A stretch of 64,000 bases of DNA from Enorma burkinafasonensis (GCF_902150035.1 NZ_LR597504.1:1-64000); one strand, 5' to 3'; shown: positions 1 to 8,997, numbered from the stretch's first letter. Notes: generated by a model from the letters alone, not told the origin. Made by a program: numbers and translations.

Positions 1-18
1 GGTCGGGGGCGAGCGGGC

Positions 19-1560
19 CTACGCGTGGACCGTGCGGGCGCGGTCCACGGCGGCATGCCAGCCGGCGAGGCACGCCGCGCGGCACTCGTCGGCCATCGCC
101 GGCTCGAAACGCTTCGCGACGTCGCGGTTCTGCCTGATCTCCTCGCGGTCCTCCCAGAAGCCCACGGCAAGGCCGGCGAGGTAAGCGGCGCCGAGCGCCG
201 TCGTCTCGACCGAGGCGGACTGGATGACGGGGATCCCCAGCAGGTCCGCCTGGAACTGCATGATGAAGTCGTTGCGCGAGGCGCCCCCGTCGACGCTCAG
301 CTCCTCGAGGCGCACACCGGCGTCGGCCTCCATCGCGCGGAGCACGTCGAAGCTCTGGTACGCCATGGACTCGCAGGCGGCACGGACGATACTCGCGCGG
401 TCGGAGGCGCCCGTGAGGCCGCAGATGAGCCCCTGCGCAGTGGGGTCCCACCACGGCGCGCCCAGGCCGCTGAACGCCGGCACCAGGTAGCAGCCGCCGT
501 TATCCTCGCGCGAGCGCGCGATGTCGGCGGTCTCGGACGCCTTCGAGATGATGCCCAGCTTGTCGCGGAGCCACTGGATGACCGACCCCGCGTGGAAGAT
601 CGACCCCTCGAGGGCGTAGCTCACCGTGCCGCCCTCCGCGATGCCGATGGTCGAGACCAGGCCGTTTCTCGACTCGACCACGGTGTCGCCCGTGTTCATG
701 AGCAAAAAGCAACCGGTGCCGTAGGTGTTCTTGGCCTGGCCGGGATCGAAGCAGCAGTGCCCGAACAGCGACGCCTGCTGGTCGCCCGCCACGCCGGCGA
801 TGAGCGGCGCGTGCGTCATGACCTCGTGCGAGATGCGGCCGTACTCGCACGAGCTGCTCCGGACCTCGGGCAGCATGCACCGCGGGATGTCGAGGAGCTC
901 GAGCAGCTCGTCGTCCCAGGTGCAGGTATGGATGTTGAAGAGCATCGTGCGGCTCGCGTTGGTGTAGTCGGTCGCGAAGACCGCGCCGCCCGTGAGGTTG
1001 TAGATGAGCCAGGTGTCGACCGTGCCGAACATGAGGCGGCCCGCCTCGGCGAGCTCGCGGGCGCCGCTCACGTTGTCGAGGATCCAGGCAAGCTTGGTGG
1101 CCGAGAAGTAGGCGTCGGGCGTGAGGCCGGTCTTCTGGCGGATGAGGTCGGTGCAGCCCTCGTCGACGAGGCGCTGGGCGAGCGGGGCGGTGCGGCGGCA
1201 CTGCCAGCCGATGGCGTTGTAGATGGGCTGGCCGCTGTCGCGGTCCCAGACGATGGTGGTCTCGCGCTGGTTGGAGATGCCCACCGCGGCGATGCTGTCG
1301 GAATGGATGCCGCTCTTGAACTGGACCTCCATCATGACCGCGATCTGCGAGGCCAGGATCTCCATCGGGTCCTGCTCGACCCAGCCCGGCTCGGGGTAGG
1401 TGCACTTGAGCGAGCGCGACGACTGCGCGACGATGCAGCCGTACTCGTCGACGATGACGGCGCGCACCGACGTGGTGCCGCTGTCGAGCGCCATGATGTA
1501 CGACCCGCCGAACGAGTACACGTTGTCCACCAGGTTGAGGTCCTTCAAGGAGAGCGCCAT
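19..1560 (-). CDS. glpK: Glycerol kinase
   Basis: ATP-dependent phosphorylation of glycerol to sn-glycerol 3-phosphate in the cytoplasm. The 513-residue product has the FGGY-kinase phosphate-1 motif as DSGTTS near residue 26, GWQCRRTA, the TDYTNASRT segment, the adenine-loop region VAGDQQASLFGH, and the C-terminal DGGASRNDF motif. Length fits the family, with about 18 extra residues before the first strand. The open frame continues upstream, but the ATG at 1560 places the conserved N-terminus correctly and follows the tsaC stop by 13 bases with a weak AGAAAG ribosome site, so coupling to tsaC is likely. The stop lies 18 bases from the window edge, so the downstream neighbour is unknown. Confidence 0.93.
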   Translation of the reverse strand: MALSLKDLNLVDNVYSFGGSYIMALDSGTTSVRAVIVDEYGCIVAQSSRSLKCTYPEPGWVEQDPMEILASQIAVMMEVQFKSGIHSDSIAAVGISNQRETTIVWDRDSGQPIYNAIGWQCRRTAPLAQRLVDEGCTDLIRQKTGLTPDAYFSATKLAWILDNVSGARELAEAGRLMFGTVDTWLIYNLTGGAVFATDYTNASRTMLFNIHTCTWDDELLELLDIPRCMLPEVRSSSCEYGRISHEVMTHAPLIAGVAGDQQASLFGHCCFDPGQAKNTYGTGCFLLMNTGDTVVESRNGLVSTIGIAEGGTVSYALEGSIFHAGSVIQWLRDKLGIISKASETADIARSREDNGGCYLVPAFSGLGAPWWDPTAQGLICGLTGASDRASIVRAACESMAYQSFDVLRAMEADAGVRLEELSVDGGASRNDFIMQFQADLLGIPVIQSASVETTALGAAYLAGLAVGFWEDREEIRQNRDVAKRFEPAMADECRAACLAGWHAAVDRARTVHA

Positions 1561-1573
1561 CGTTTCCCGCTTT

Positions 1574-2323
1574 CTAGTAGGTATCCCGCGCGCGTCGCGT
1601 CTGGGCGGCGAGCGCGGAGCGCGCGACGCGCTCGAGGTCTTCGATCGGTAGGGCGCCGCGGCGGATGACCTTGAACGTCCCGTCCACGCACGACACGATG
1701 GTCGAGGCGTCGCGGCACGGGGTCGCGCCCGCGTCGAGGGCCACGTCGACGCCGTCCAAGACCGCCTCCTCGACATCGGCGAAGGCAGCGGGCGCCGGCG
1801 CCCCGTGGGTGTTCGCGCTCGTGCAGGCGAGCGGGCAGCCGCACGCCCTGATGAGGGCCTGCACCGCCGGCGAGGCCGATGCCCTGAGCGCGACGGTGCC
1901 GTCGGCCGCCTGCATGTAGGCGGGCACGGAGGGCTTGGCGCGCACGATGAGCGTGAGCGCACCAGGCCAGAACGCCTCGGCGAGCGCACGGGTCGCGGGA
2001 TCGACGTCGATGCCGTAGCTATCGAGGCTCGAGGCGTCTGCGACGAGCCACGGCACGGTCTGGGCGAGGTCGCGCCGCTTCACCGTGAAGATCCGCCGGT
2101 AGCCCGTCGCGGGGGCGGGCAGGGCGGCGCCGTTGACGCGCGGGGCCCGGGGCGCGGCGTCCATCTCAACCTGTCCGTCGACCAGGGGGCCGACCGCGGC
2201 GGCGAGCCCGTAGACGGTCTCGGTCGGGATGAGCGCGAGGCCTCCCGCGGCGAGCTCGCGCGCGACCTCCTGTATCGCGAGGCCGGAGGGAATCCCCTCC
2301 CCTATGCGGTATATCGTCTGCAT
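1574..2323 (-). CDS. tsaC: L-threonylcarbamoyladenylate synthase (TsaC/Sua5/YrdC family)
   Basis: Makes threonylcarbamoyl-AMP from threonine, bicarbonate and ATP for the t6A37 tRNA modification. The 249-residue protein has the YrdC-domain start IPTETVYGLAA, a KRRDL segment for the usual KR motif, FWPGALTLIV, and PLACTSANTHG. It lacks the C-terminal Sua5 domain, so it is the short bacterial type, with an Ala-rich insert around residues 55-70. The ATG at 2323 gives a standard N-terminus. It follows prmC on the same strand with a 161-base gap; prfA, prmC and tsaC is a common bacterial order that gathers translation genes. Confidence 0.88.
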   Translation of the reverse strand: MQTIYRIGEGIPSGLAIQEVARELAAGGLALIPTETVYGLAAAVGPLVDGQVEMDAAPRAPRVNGAALPAPATGYRRIFTVKRRDLAQTVPWLVADASSLDSYGIDVDPATRALAEAFWPGALTLIVRAKPSVPAYMQAADGTVALRASASPAVQALIRACGCPLACTSANTHGAPAPAAFADVEEAVLDGVDVALDAGATPCRDASTIVSCVDGTFKVIRRGALPIEDLERVARSALAAQTRRARDTY

Positions 2324-2484
2324 CGCGCGCGGCGCACCCTTCCGAAAATCCGTTCCCTATGGCTGAGCGTTCGAAGTATTCTCTCACGGCTCCAGGCGTT
2401 TTCGCCCCGCGGCGGCAGGCGAGGCCGCAGACGGGGATATGTCTCCGGTGGAAGGGGTGTTGTGTGGCGGAAACGTGATGCGCG

Positions 2485-3606
2485 CTACAGGCGCGCGGGC
2501 GTGCGCGCCAGCACGAAGCGCGAGCGGCCCGTCAGGTCGGGCATGATCTCGACCTCATCCATACCGGCCTGGCGGCAGAGCGCCGCGGCGGCCTCGAGGG
2601 AGTCCTCGAAGAGCTCGCAGGCGAAAAGCGCCCCGGGTTTGAGCATGGCGGGCGCCGCCGCGAGCAGGCGACGGAACACGTTGAGGCCGTCGGCACCCCC
2701 GTCGAGCGCGAGGTCGGGCTCGTGCTTGCCCACCTCATCGGGCAGCGTGCCCATCACCGAGGTGGGGATGTAGGGCGGGTTGGACACGAGCGCGTCGAAC
2801 GTGCCCGCTTCCTCGGCGGTCACCGGCGCGACGAGGTCGCCGAGCCTGAAGTCGACCGTTTCGGGGTCGATGCCCAGCTGGGCACGGTTGCGCTCGGCGA
2901 GGGAGACCGCCCGCTCGCTGATGTCGGTGGCGATGCAGCGGACGCGCCCGGGGCGCTCGGACGCGAGCGCGAGCGAGATGCAGCCCGTTCCGCAACCGAC
3001 CTCGAGCACGCGGACCTCGGCCGGGGCGATGGCGTCGTCCTCTCGGGTCATCTCGTCCTGCGCGACGGATTGCGCATCGTCCGTATCCGGGGCGGCCGGC
3101 GCGTCCCCCTCCGGGGCGACGTCTTCGCCGGCATCCGCGGCGCCCTCCGCCCCGGCCTCCGCCGCCGCGGCGGCGCGCTCGGCCTCGCGGGCCCGCTCGA
3201 CCTCGGCGTTCCACGGGAGCTCGGTGCGCTCGCGCGCGGGCTTGGCCATATCCGGGATCGTGCGCGCCAGGCGGTCGAGCACGAGCTCCACGAGCATCTC
3301 GGTCTCGGGGCGGGGGATCAGCACGCCCGGCTCGCAGGCGACCGTGAGCGACCTGAAGGGCGCCTCGCCGATGATGTACTGCAGCGGCTCGCCCTTGGCG
3401 CGGCGCACGACCCCATCGTGCATGAAGGCGAGCTCCTCGGGCGTGAGGGGCCTATCGAAGCTCGTGTATATGCCCACGCGGTCAAGGCCGGTCGCCGCCC
3501 CCATGAGCCAGTCCGCCGAGACGCGGGGGTGCTCCACCCCCTTGCTCGCCAAGAACTCGACCGTCCACTTGATGCACCGCTCGATCGTCCAGGTCTCGTC
3601 AGCCAT
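2485..3606 (-). CDS. prmC: Release factor glutamine methyltransferase, with a long acidic insert
   Basis: Methylates the glutamine of the GGQ motif of release factors, using S-adenosylmethionine. The 373-residue product has the N-terminal helical domain (GEPLQYIIGEAPF, PRPETEMLVE), motif I LEVGCGTGC at residues 201-209 and the catalytic NPPY at 276-279. The family is usually about 280 residues; the excess is an Ala/Glu/Asp-rich, apparently disordered stretch at about 113-195, between the two domains. The open frame extends upstream, but the ATG at 3606 has AGGAAGGGG before it and begins a typical PrmC N-terminus. It lies 247 bases downstream of prfA, whose product is its substrate. Confidence 0.92.
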   Translation of the reverse strand: MADETWTIERCIKWTVEFLASKGVEHPRVSADWLMGAATGLDRVGIYTSFDRPLTPEELAFMHDGVVRRAKGEPLQYIIGEAPFRSLTVACEPGVLIPRPETEMLVELVLDRLARTIPDMAKPARERTELPWNAEVERAREAERAAAAAEAGAEGAADAGEDVAPEGDAPAAPDTDDAQSVAQDEMTREDDAIAPAEVRVLEVGCGTGCISLALASERPGRVRCIATDISERAVSLAERNRAQLGIDPETVDFRLGDLVAPVTAEEAGTFDALVSNPPYIPTSVMGTLPDEVGKHEPDLALDGGADGLNVFRRLLAAAPAMLKPGALFACELFEDSLEAAAALCRQAGMDEVEIMPDLTGRSRFVLARTPARL

Positions 3607-3853
3607 GTCGGCCCCTTCCTCGCTGCGCTGGCGGGCGCGCCTTCCGTGCCACCATGGTCGCGGTCCCATCCAACGGGAATGCCGCGTCATCTGACCCAGA
3701 CCTCTCCGAAACCAAACGGGGCGCTTCCCCCTATCTGGCCGGCGCAGGTGAGGGCATCCGCTGTGTGGCATGCGGTGCGCACGGCCCGCGGGAGCCGGCG
3801 GCAAAACTCGTCAATATCCCACAAATCGCGCGCGGTCCCGCCGCGCCCGGCCC

Positions 3854-4921
3854 TTAGACCGCCTGGGCGAGCTTCTCCGCGCGGTCGGCGGCGGCGAGCG
3901 CGTCGATCACGGTGCCCAGCTGATCGCCCAGAAGCACGCCGTTGTAGGTGGAGTTGAAGCCGATACGGTGGTCGGTCACGCGGTCCTGCGGCTGGTTGTA
4001 GGTGCGGATCTTCTCGGAGCGGTTGCCGTGGCCGATCTGGCTCTGGCGCTCGGCGCCGAGCTCCGCCTGCTGCTTCTCGAGCTCCATCTCGTACAGACGG
4101 GCGCGCAGCATCTGCATGCAGACCTCGCGGTTCTGGATCTGCGAGCGCTGCTCCTGGGACTGCACCACGGTGTTGGTGGGCAGGTGGGTGATGCGCACCG
4201 CGGAGTACGTGGTGTTCACGCACTGGCCGCCGGGGCCGGACGCGCAGTAGGTGTCGATGCGCAGGTCGGACTGGTCGATGTGGATGTCGATCTCGTCGGC
4301 CTCGGGCAGCACGGCGACCGTCGCCGTCGAGGTCTGGATGCGGCCCTGGCTCTCGGTCTTGGGCACGCGCTGCACGCGGTGCACGCCGCTCTCGTACTTC
4401 ATGACGGAGTAGACCTTGTCGCCCGAGACCTTGAACTCGATGGACTTGAAGCCGCCGGCATCCGACGGGCTCGAGTCGAGCACCTCCATCTTCCAGCCCT
4501 TGGCCTCGATGAAGTGCTGGTACATCTTGAACAGGTCGCCCGCGAAGATGGCCGCCTCGTCGCCGCCGGCGGCGGAACGGATCTCGACGATGGTGTTCTT
4601 CTCGTCCATGGGGTCGCCGGGGATGAGCAGGAACTTGATGTCCTCCTCGAGCTGGGGCAGCTTGGCCTCGTTCTCGGAGATATCGGCCTGCAGCAGCTCC
4701 TTCTCGTCGACGTCGGACGCCTCGCGCAGCATCTCCTTAGCGGCCTCGATGTCGTCGAGGGCACCCAGGTACTCGCGGGCCTTCGCGATGAGTTCGGACT
4801 GGTGCGCGTACTCCTTGTTAAGGCGCGTGAACTCCTTGATGTCGGAGGCGACGGACGGGTCGGAGAGCTTCTTCTCGAGCTCCTCGTAGGCGGCGATGAG
4901 TTTCTCTAGCTTGTCGCGCAT
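3854..4921 (-). CDS. prfA: Peptide chain release factor 1
   Basis: Terminates translation at UAA and UAG. The 355-residue protein carries the tripeptide anticodon motif P-x-T as PKT at residues 187-189, which marks RF1 rather than RF2 (SPF), and the catalytic GGQ at 231-233 in the context SGPGGQCVN. Length is normal. The ATG at 4921 is preceded by AGAAGGAA. The 5' region is unusual: a promoter-like element and an eight-codon open frame ending in UAG lie about 100-180 bases upstream and are listed separately. PrmC, which modifies this GGQ, is encoded just downstream. Confidence 0.96.
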   Translation of the reverse strand: MRDKLEKLIAAYEELEKKLSDPSVASDIKEFTRLNKEYAHQSELIAKAREYLGALDDIEAAKEMLREASDVDEKELLQADISENEAKLPQLEEDIKFLLIPGDPMDEKNTIVEIRSAAGGDEAAIFAGDLFKMYQHFIEAKGWKMEVLDSSPSDAGGFKSIEFKVSGDKVYSVMKYESGVHRVQRVPKTESQGRIQTSTATVAVLPEADEIDIHIDQSDLRIDTYCASGPGGQCVNTTYSAVRITHLPTNTVVQSQEQRSQIQNREVCMQMLRARLYEMELEKQQAELGAERQSQIGHGNRSEKIRTYNQPQDRVTDHRIGFNSTYNGVLLGDQLGTVIDALAAADRAEKLAQAV

Positions 4922-5020
4922 GATGGTTCCTTCTCTTGGGGGCGCAGCGCGCCGGGTTCGACAGGTGAGGGGCCGGGCGGCGCGGTGCCGCTCGACGGGT
5001 GATGGCGGGGTGTCCCCCAG

Positions 5021-5047
5021 CTAGAGCATATCGAACCGAGAATACAT
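5021..5047 (-). CDS. Possible eight-residue leader peptide upstream of prfA
   Basis: An ATG at 5047 on the minus strand opens an eight-codon frame (MYSRFDML) that ends in TAG at 5021-5023. It has its own good Shine-Dalgarno-like AAAGG at 5054-5058, six bases before the ATG, and lies downstream of a promoter-like sequence, so it would sit in the prfA leader. GC-rich segments able to form hairpins separate it from prfA. The stop codon is one that RF1 reads. Translation and a regulatory role are inferred; so short a frame could be chance. Confidence 0.35.
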   Translation of the reverse strand: MYSRFDML

Positions 5048-5071
5048 GCGCGTCCTTTCTTCCGGCACTTA

Positions 5072-5099
5072 ATCATACCCGGAGCGGCGGGACGGGCAA
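5072..5099 (-). promoter_or_regulatory. Probable prfA promoter
   Basis: On the minus strand, TTGCCC (5094-5099) and TATGAT (5072-5077) are separated by 16 bases, a reasonable sigma-70-type pair. Transcription would begin near 5065 and give a leader of about 145 bases before prfA, containing the mini frame at 5021-5047. The rest of the 379-base gap from 4922 to 5300 holds GC-rich sequence, a TATGAT at 5244-5249 that may serve the plus-strand phosphatase gene, and no further gene that I can see. Confidence 0.45.
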
Positions 5100-5300
5100 G
5101 CGGCAAGGCGCCGCCGGGGCATCTCCCCACATGTTCACCTCAGACGCGCGCGGCGATTCCCGGCCGGGCACCCGCGCCCGCGACACATCGAGACGCCCGT
5201 ACCGGGCCGTGGCGGCGCCGTTTCCCCGCCTACCGAAGACGGCTATGATATGAGCCGACTTGCTACCGGTAACTTAAGTATTAGTAAAGGCTTGGATTCC

Positions 5301-5807
5301 ATGCACCGCATCCTCTTCGTCTGCCATGGCAATATATGCCGCTCCACCATGGCCCAGTCCGTCATGGCCGAACTCGTCCGCCGCGCCGGGCGCGAAGCCG
5401 AGTTCGAGATCGACTCCGCAGCCGCCACGCGCGAGGCGCTCGGCTGCACGCCGCACCATGGGACCGTCGCGGAGCTCGGGCGGCGCGGGGTGCCGGTCGT
5501 CCCCCATCGCGCCCGCCAGATCCAGGCGGACGAGTACGCGGACTGGGACCTCATCATCGGGATGGACGATGAGAACATGGACGACCTGGAGCGCATCCTG
5601 CGCCGGAGCCCCGCATGGCGGCTCGACGGCGGCGCGCGCGTGCGCAAGCTGCTCTCGTTCGTCGGGGACGGGGCGCTCGACCCCGCCCCGCGCGATAGGG
5701 CCGGCCGCGTGCGCGACGTGGCCGACCCCTGGTACACCGGTGACTTCGACGCCACCTACCGCGATGTGCTCGCCGGCTGCGAGGCGCTGCTCGCCGAGCT
5801 CTCGTAG
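5301..5807 (+). CDS. Low-molecular-weight protein tyrosine phosphatase
   Basis: A 168-residue enzyme of the arsenate-reductase-like phosphatase family. The P-loop is CHGNICRS with Cys8 and Arg14, and the general-acid loop is DPWYTGDF at 142-149. Length matches the family. The frame is open from an ATG at 5250, but the ATG at 5301 directly precedes the first strand and has AAAGG at 5286-5290, so I chose it. In other bacteria such enzymes act on phosphotyrosine in polysaccharide export or signalling; the substrate here cannot be told. It stands alone and converges on the epimerase gene, with a repeat-like element between them. Confidence 0.9.
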   Translation: MHRILFVCHGNICRSTMAQSVMAELVRRAGREAEFEIDSAAATREALGCTPHHGTVAELGRRGVPVVPHRARQIQADEYADWDLIIGMDDENMDDLERILRRSPAWRLDGGARVRKLLSFVGDGALDPAPRDRAGRVRDVADPWYTGDFDATYRDVLAGCEALLAELS

Positions 5808-5831
5808 CGCCGGTCGCAGTACGGAAAGCGT

Positions 5832-5942
5832 TAAGTGCACCAAAAACAACGTTGGGTGCAAACTCCCTGGGGATTCTCGGGCAGCGTTTCCGAATTCCCC
5901 TGCGGGTTTGCACCCAACGCGTTTTGGACTGCACCTAACTTG
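5832..5942. repeat. Intergenic imperfect palindrome of about 110 bp
   Basis: The gap between the convergent phosphatase and epimerase genes is almost filled by one long imperfect inverted repeat. Its core arms are perfect: CGTTGGGTGCAAAC at 5850-5863 and its reverse complement at 5906-5919. Pairing extends outward through TGCAC and CAAAA tracts and inward through CCC-GGGGA-TC-CGG tracts, leaving a loop of roughly 10 bases. This is far longer than a simple terminator and resembles a miniature inverted-repeat or REP-type element, although it could also stop transcription from both sides. There is no adjacent transposase. Confidence 0.75.
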
Positions 5943-6014
5943 GAAAGCAAAGCGCAAAGCGGAGCTCGCGCCCAGCCCGCAAAAGCTCGCCGCGGCGTCC
6001 TGCCGGGCGCGCCG

Positions 6015-6899
6015 CTACAGCAGCGTCACCGTGAACGAGCGCTCGTCCACCGCGCCGGGCTCGAGCAGCGTGATGTCGCGCTTGTGCTCGAAGACGTCGT
6101 CCTCGCTCGTGAGCGTCGAGTGACCCGTCCAGGGCTCGAGCGCGACGAACGGCGCGTCGCCGGCGGCGGACCAGATGCCGATGTACTTGAAGCCGGCGAA
6201 GTCGATCTTCACGCCGTGGCCGGAGACGCGGCTGCGCAGCGTGAGCGTGCTACCCGGCACGTCGGTGAGCATCACGGCGTCGTCGGCGAAGAGCTCGTGG
6301 GTGATGGGCAGCACGTCGGCGTCGTCGATGACCGTGGCGGCGGTGTCGTAGGTGAGCAGGCCGCCCTCGGCGATCTTGGGCGCGATGCACGTCCACGGCT
6401 CCTCGAACGCGAGCTCGTAGTCGGCGAAGCGCTCGTTGGCGGTGCCCGGCGCCGGCACGTTGAACGCGGGATGTCCGCCCACGGAGAAGGGCAGCACCAC
6501 GTCGCCGGTGTTCTCCACGCGGAAGGTCTGGGTGAGGCTCGCCGGCCCGGTGAGCGCATAGGTCATGTTGAGCTTGAACGCGTACGGGTAGGCGGCGCGC
6601 GTCTCGGCGGAGTCCGTGAGCTCGAGGGTCACCGCGTCGGCGCGCTCATCGACCACGCGGTGCTCGTAGTCGCGCGCAAGGCCGTGGCGGCCGAACGCGA
6701 CCGGGCCCTCGGCGGACACGGCCTTGCCGTCGCGGATGGACCCCACGATGGGGAAGAGGATCGGCGCCTGCTTGGCCCACCAGCGCGGGTCCGCCTGCCA
6801 TAGGTACTCGTTGCCGTCCAGGCTGAGGCTTGTGAGCTGGGCGCCGAGATGGTCGATGGCGGCCGAGAGGCCCCCGCGGGAGATGGTCGTGGTGGACAT
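6015..6899 (-). CDS. Aldose 1-epimerase family protein (GalM/LacX-like)
   Basis: A 294-residue cytoplasmic beta-sandwich enzyme that probably interconverts alpha and beta anomers of an aldose. The motifs IGSIRDG-like PIVGSIRDG, FGRHGLAR (substrate-binding Arg/His region) and VGGHPAFNVP (the GHPAFN signature with the catalytic His) place it in the LacX/YeaD-like branch, which is shorter than classical GalM. ATG at 6899 is preceded by AAGGAG. No sugar catabolic genes adjoin it, so the substrate is unknown. Confidence 0.85.
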   Translation of the reverse strand: MSTTTISRGGLSAAIDHLGAQLTSLSLDGNEYLWQADPRWWAKQAPILFPIVGSIRDGKAVSAEGPVAFGRHGLARDYEHRVVDERADAVTLELTDSAETRAAYPYAFKLNMTYALTGPASLTQTFRVENTGDVVLPFSVGGHPAFNVPAPGTANERFADYELAFEEPWTCIAPKIAEGGLLTYDTAATVIDDADVLPITHELFADDAVMLTDVPGSTLTLRSRVSGHGVKIDFAGFKYIGIWSAAGDAPFVALEPWTGHSTLTSEDDVFEHKRDITLLEPGAVDERSFTVTLL

Positions 6900-7026
6900 G
6901 CGGACTCCTTAGAACGTATGGCTTGCGGCGGGCGGCGGGGCCCGCATGTCCCATCGTAGCGCTCCGGGGCACCGCGCCCCGCGACGCCTCGGCGACCGGG
7001 CCGGATGGGCCCCGCGGGCGCCCGGC

Positions 7027-7779
7027 CTAGTCGTCGAGGTACCGGGAAAGGAACTCGCGGGTGCGCGCGTGCTCGGGCTCGGTGAACATCTTCTGCGGCG
7101 AGCCCTTCTCGGCGATCACGCCCCCGTCCATGAAGACCACCTCGTCCGAGACGTTCTTCGCGAACGACATCTCGTGCGTGACCACCACCATGGTCATGCC
7201 GCCGCGCGCGAGGTTGCGCATGACCTCGAGCACCTCGCCCACGATCTCGGGGTCGAGCGCGCTCGTGGGCTCGTCGAAGAGCATCAGGTCGGGGTTCATG
7301 CAGAGCGCCCGCGCGATGGCGACACGCTGCTTCTGCCCGCCCGAGAGCGTGCTCACCGACGCGTCGGCGAACTCGGCGAGGCCCACCGACTCCAGATGGC
7401 CGCGGGCGACGCGCTCCGCCTCGTCCTTCTGCATCTTCTTCAGGGTCACGGGCGCGAGCGTGCAGTTGTCGAGCACGTTCATGTTGTTGAAGAGGTTGAA
7501 GCCCTGGAACACCATGCCGATGCTCTCGCGCAGCTTGTTGACGTTCACGTGCGCCGCGGCGAGGTCCTCGCCGTGGAACCACACGTGCCCGGCGTCGGGC
7601 GTCTCGAGCAGGTTGATGCAGCGCAGAAGCGTCGACTTGCCCGAACCGCTGGGGCCGATCACCGTCACCACCTGGCCGGGCATGACCTCAAGGTCGATGT
7701 TGCGCAGCACCTCGTGGCTCCCGAACGACTTGCGCAGGCCCTCGATGCGCACCATGGGCTCCATCGTCGTATCCATCAT
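7027..7779 (-). CDS. Polar amino-acid ABC transporter ATP-binding protein (GlnQ-like)
   Basis: The 250-residue ATPase of an importer. Walker [11 protein letters not shown]-loop in VFQGFNLF, signature LSGGQKQR, Walker [10 protein letters not shown] and the switch His in VVTHEMSF are all intact and typical of the PAAT family. Its start lies three bases after the permease stop (TAG-AGC-ATG), so translation is probably coupled; no strong ribosome site is seen. With the two genes upstream it forms a binding protein-permease-ATPase operon. Confidence 0.93.
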   Translation of the reverse strand: MMDTTMEPMVRIEGLRKSFGSHEVLRNIDLEVMPGQVVTVIGPSGSGKSTLLRCINLLETPDAGHVWFHGEDLAAAHVNVNKLRESIGMVFQGFNLFNNMNVLDNCTLAPVTLKKMQKDEAERVARGHLESVGLAEFADASVSTLSGGQKQRVAIARALCMNPDLMLFDEPTSALDPEIVGEVLEVMRNLARGGMTMVVVTHEMSFAKNVSDEVVFMDGGVIAEKGSPQKMFTEPEHARTREFLSRYLDD

Positions 7780-7782
7780 GCT

Positions 7783-8997
7783 CTACGCCCCCATCGTGTC
7801 GGCGGCCGCGGCGGCGGCCTCGGTGTTCACCGTGGAATCTGACATGCCGGTGACCCCGGCCCCGCGCCCGCCCAGACGGCGCGACAGCTTGTTGAGCAGC
7901 CATGTCGCCACCATGGTGAGGACCAGGTAGGCAACCGCGGCGATCATGTTGGCCTGCAGCTGCTGCCAGTAGATGCCCGCGACGGTGTTCGTCGCGAACA
8001 TGAGGTCGAAGGTGCCGATGACCGAGAGCACCGACGAGTCCTTGATGTTGATGACGAGCTCGTTGGAGAGGCCGGGAATCGCGAACTTGATGCCCTGCGG
8101 GAACACGACCTTGCGCATGGCCTGCCACTGGGAGAGGCCGAGCGAGCGTGCCGCCTCGGTCTGGCCCACGTCGACCGACTCGATGCCGCCGCGCAGCACC
8201 TCCATCATGTAGGCGGTCGAGTTGATGGAGATGGTCACGAGGCCCGCCGTGAAGGCCGACCAGACCGCGTTGACCTCGCTCGTCCCCATGCCGGAGCCGC
8301 GCAGGACGCCGATCACGCCGTAGTAGATGATGCCCGCCTGGACCATCATCGGCGTGCCGCGGATCACGGTGCTGTAGACCTTGGCGAACCAGGTGCCCAC
8401 GATCTTGAGAAAGCGGACCAGGTCGTTATCGGGCCTGTCCACGGTCTGGATGCGGCAGAACACGAGCAGGAGCGCGAGGAAGAACGCGATCACGGTGCCG
8501 AGCACGGCGAGCTCGACGGTGGTCGCGATGCCCGTGAGGAACATGTCGCGGCCGTGCCAGAGCATGTAGAGGATGCTCTGGAGCGCGTCGGCGGGCCGGC
8601 TCTCGACCGTGGTGGCGACGGCCCACGCGGAGGCGAGCCCCATCGCGATGCGGTCGACGACGAGGACCGCCGTGATGGCCCACACGAGGTAGGACCCCCA
8701 GCGCAGGAGCCGGCGCACCGGCGGCCGCGTGAAGGGCGAGCGCTCGGCGTAGCGATCGCGGAGCGAGAGCTTCACGACCAGGGCGACAGCGCTCAGGCCG
8801 ACCCATGCGGCGAGCAGCCAGTACATGACCACCTCGACCGGGTAGGCGTAGTACATGAAGCTGAACCAGGGACGCGGGCTGCTCGAGAGCAGCATGCCCA
8901 GGCAGGCGACGGCGCTCGTGGCGAGCAGGACGTAGCGGTGATCATCGAGCACGAAGGACGCGAGGCGACCCCGTCTCGAGGTAGCGGTGGTTGTCAT
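7783..8997 (-). CDS. Amino-acid ABC transporter permease with an extra N-terminal membrane domain
   Basis: A 404-residue inner-membrane permease of the HisM/GlnP type. The C-terminal part has the family fold, with TTVELAVLGTVIAFFLALLL, VIRGTPMMVQ and the EAA loop EAARSLGLSQWQAMRKVVFPQG region that docks the ATPase. Family members are usually about 220-240 residues; here about 150 N-terminal residues carry roughly three or four further membrane segments (for example around residues 22-38, 56-75 and 103-120). ATG at 8997 follows AAGGGG. A substrate cannot be assigned beyond a polar amino acid. Confidence 0.9.
   Translation of the reverse strand: MTTTATSRRGRLASFVLDDHRYVLLATSAVACLGMLLSSSPRPWFSFMYYAYPVEVVMYWLLAAWVGLSAVALVVKLSLRDRYAERSPFTRPPVRRLLRWGSYLVWAITAVLVVDRIAMGLASAWAVATTVESRPADALQSILYMLWHGRDMFLTGIATTVELAVLGTVIAFFLALLLVFCRIQTVDRPDNDLVRFLKIVGTWFAKVYSTVIRGTPMMVQAGIIYYGVIGVLRGSGMGTSEVNAVWSAFTAGLVTISINSTAYMMEVLRGGIESVDVGQTEAARSLGLSQWQAMRKVVFPQGIKFAIPGLSNELVINIKDSSVLSVIGTFDLMFATNTVAGIYWQQLQANMIAAVAYLVLTMVATWLLNKLSRRLGGRGAGVTGMSDSTVNTEAAAAAADTMGA

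Noticed and set aside
4922-5300. A missing rpmE (L31) gene upstream of prfA
   Set aside because: No frame in the gap resembles L31; only leader and promoter-like sequence is seen.
5832-5942. The long palindrome as part of a CRISPR array or tRNA
   Set aside because: There is one inverted pair, not regularly spaced direct repeats, and no cloverleaf or CCA-type end.
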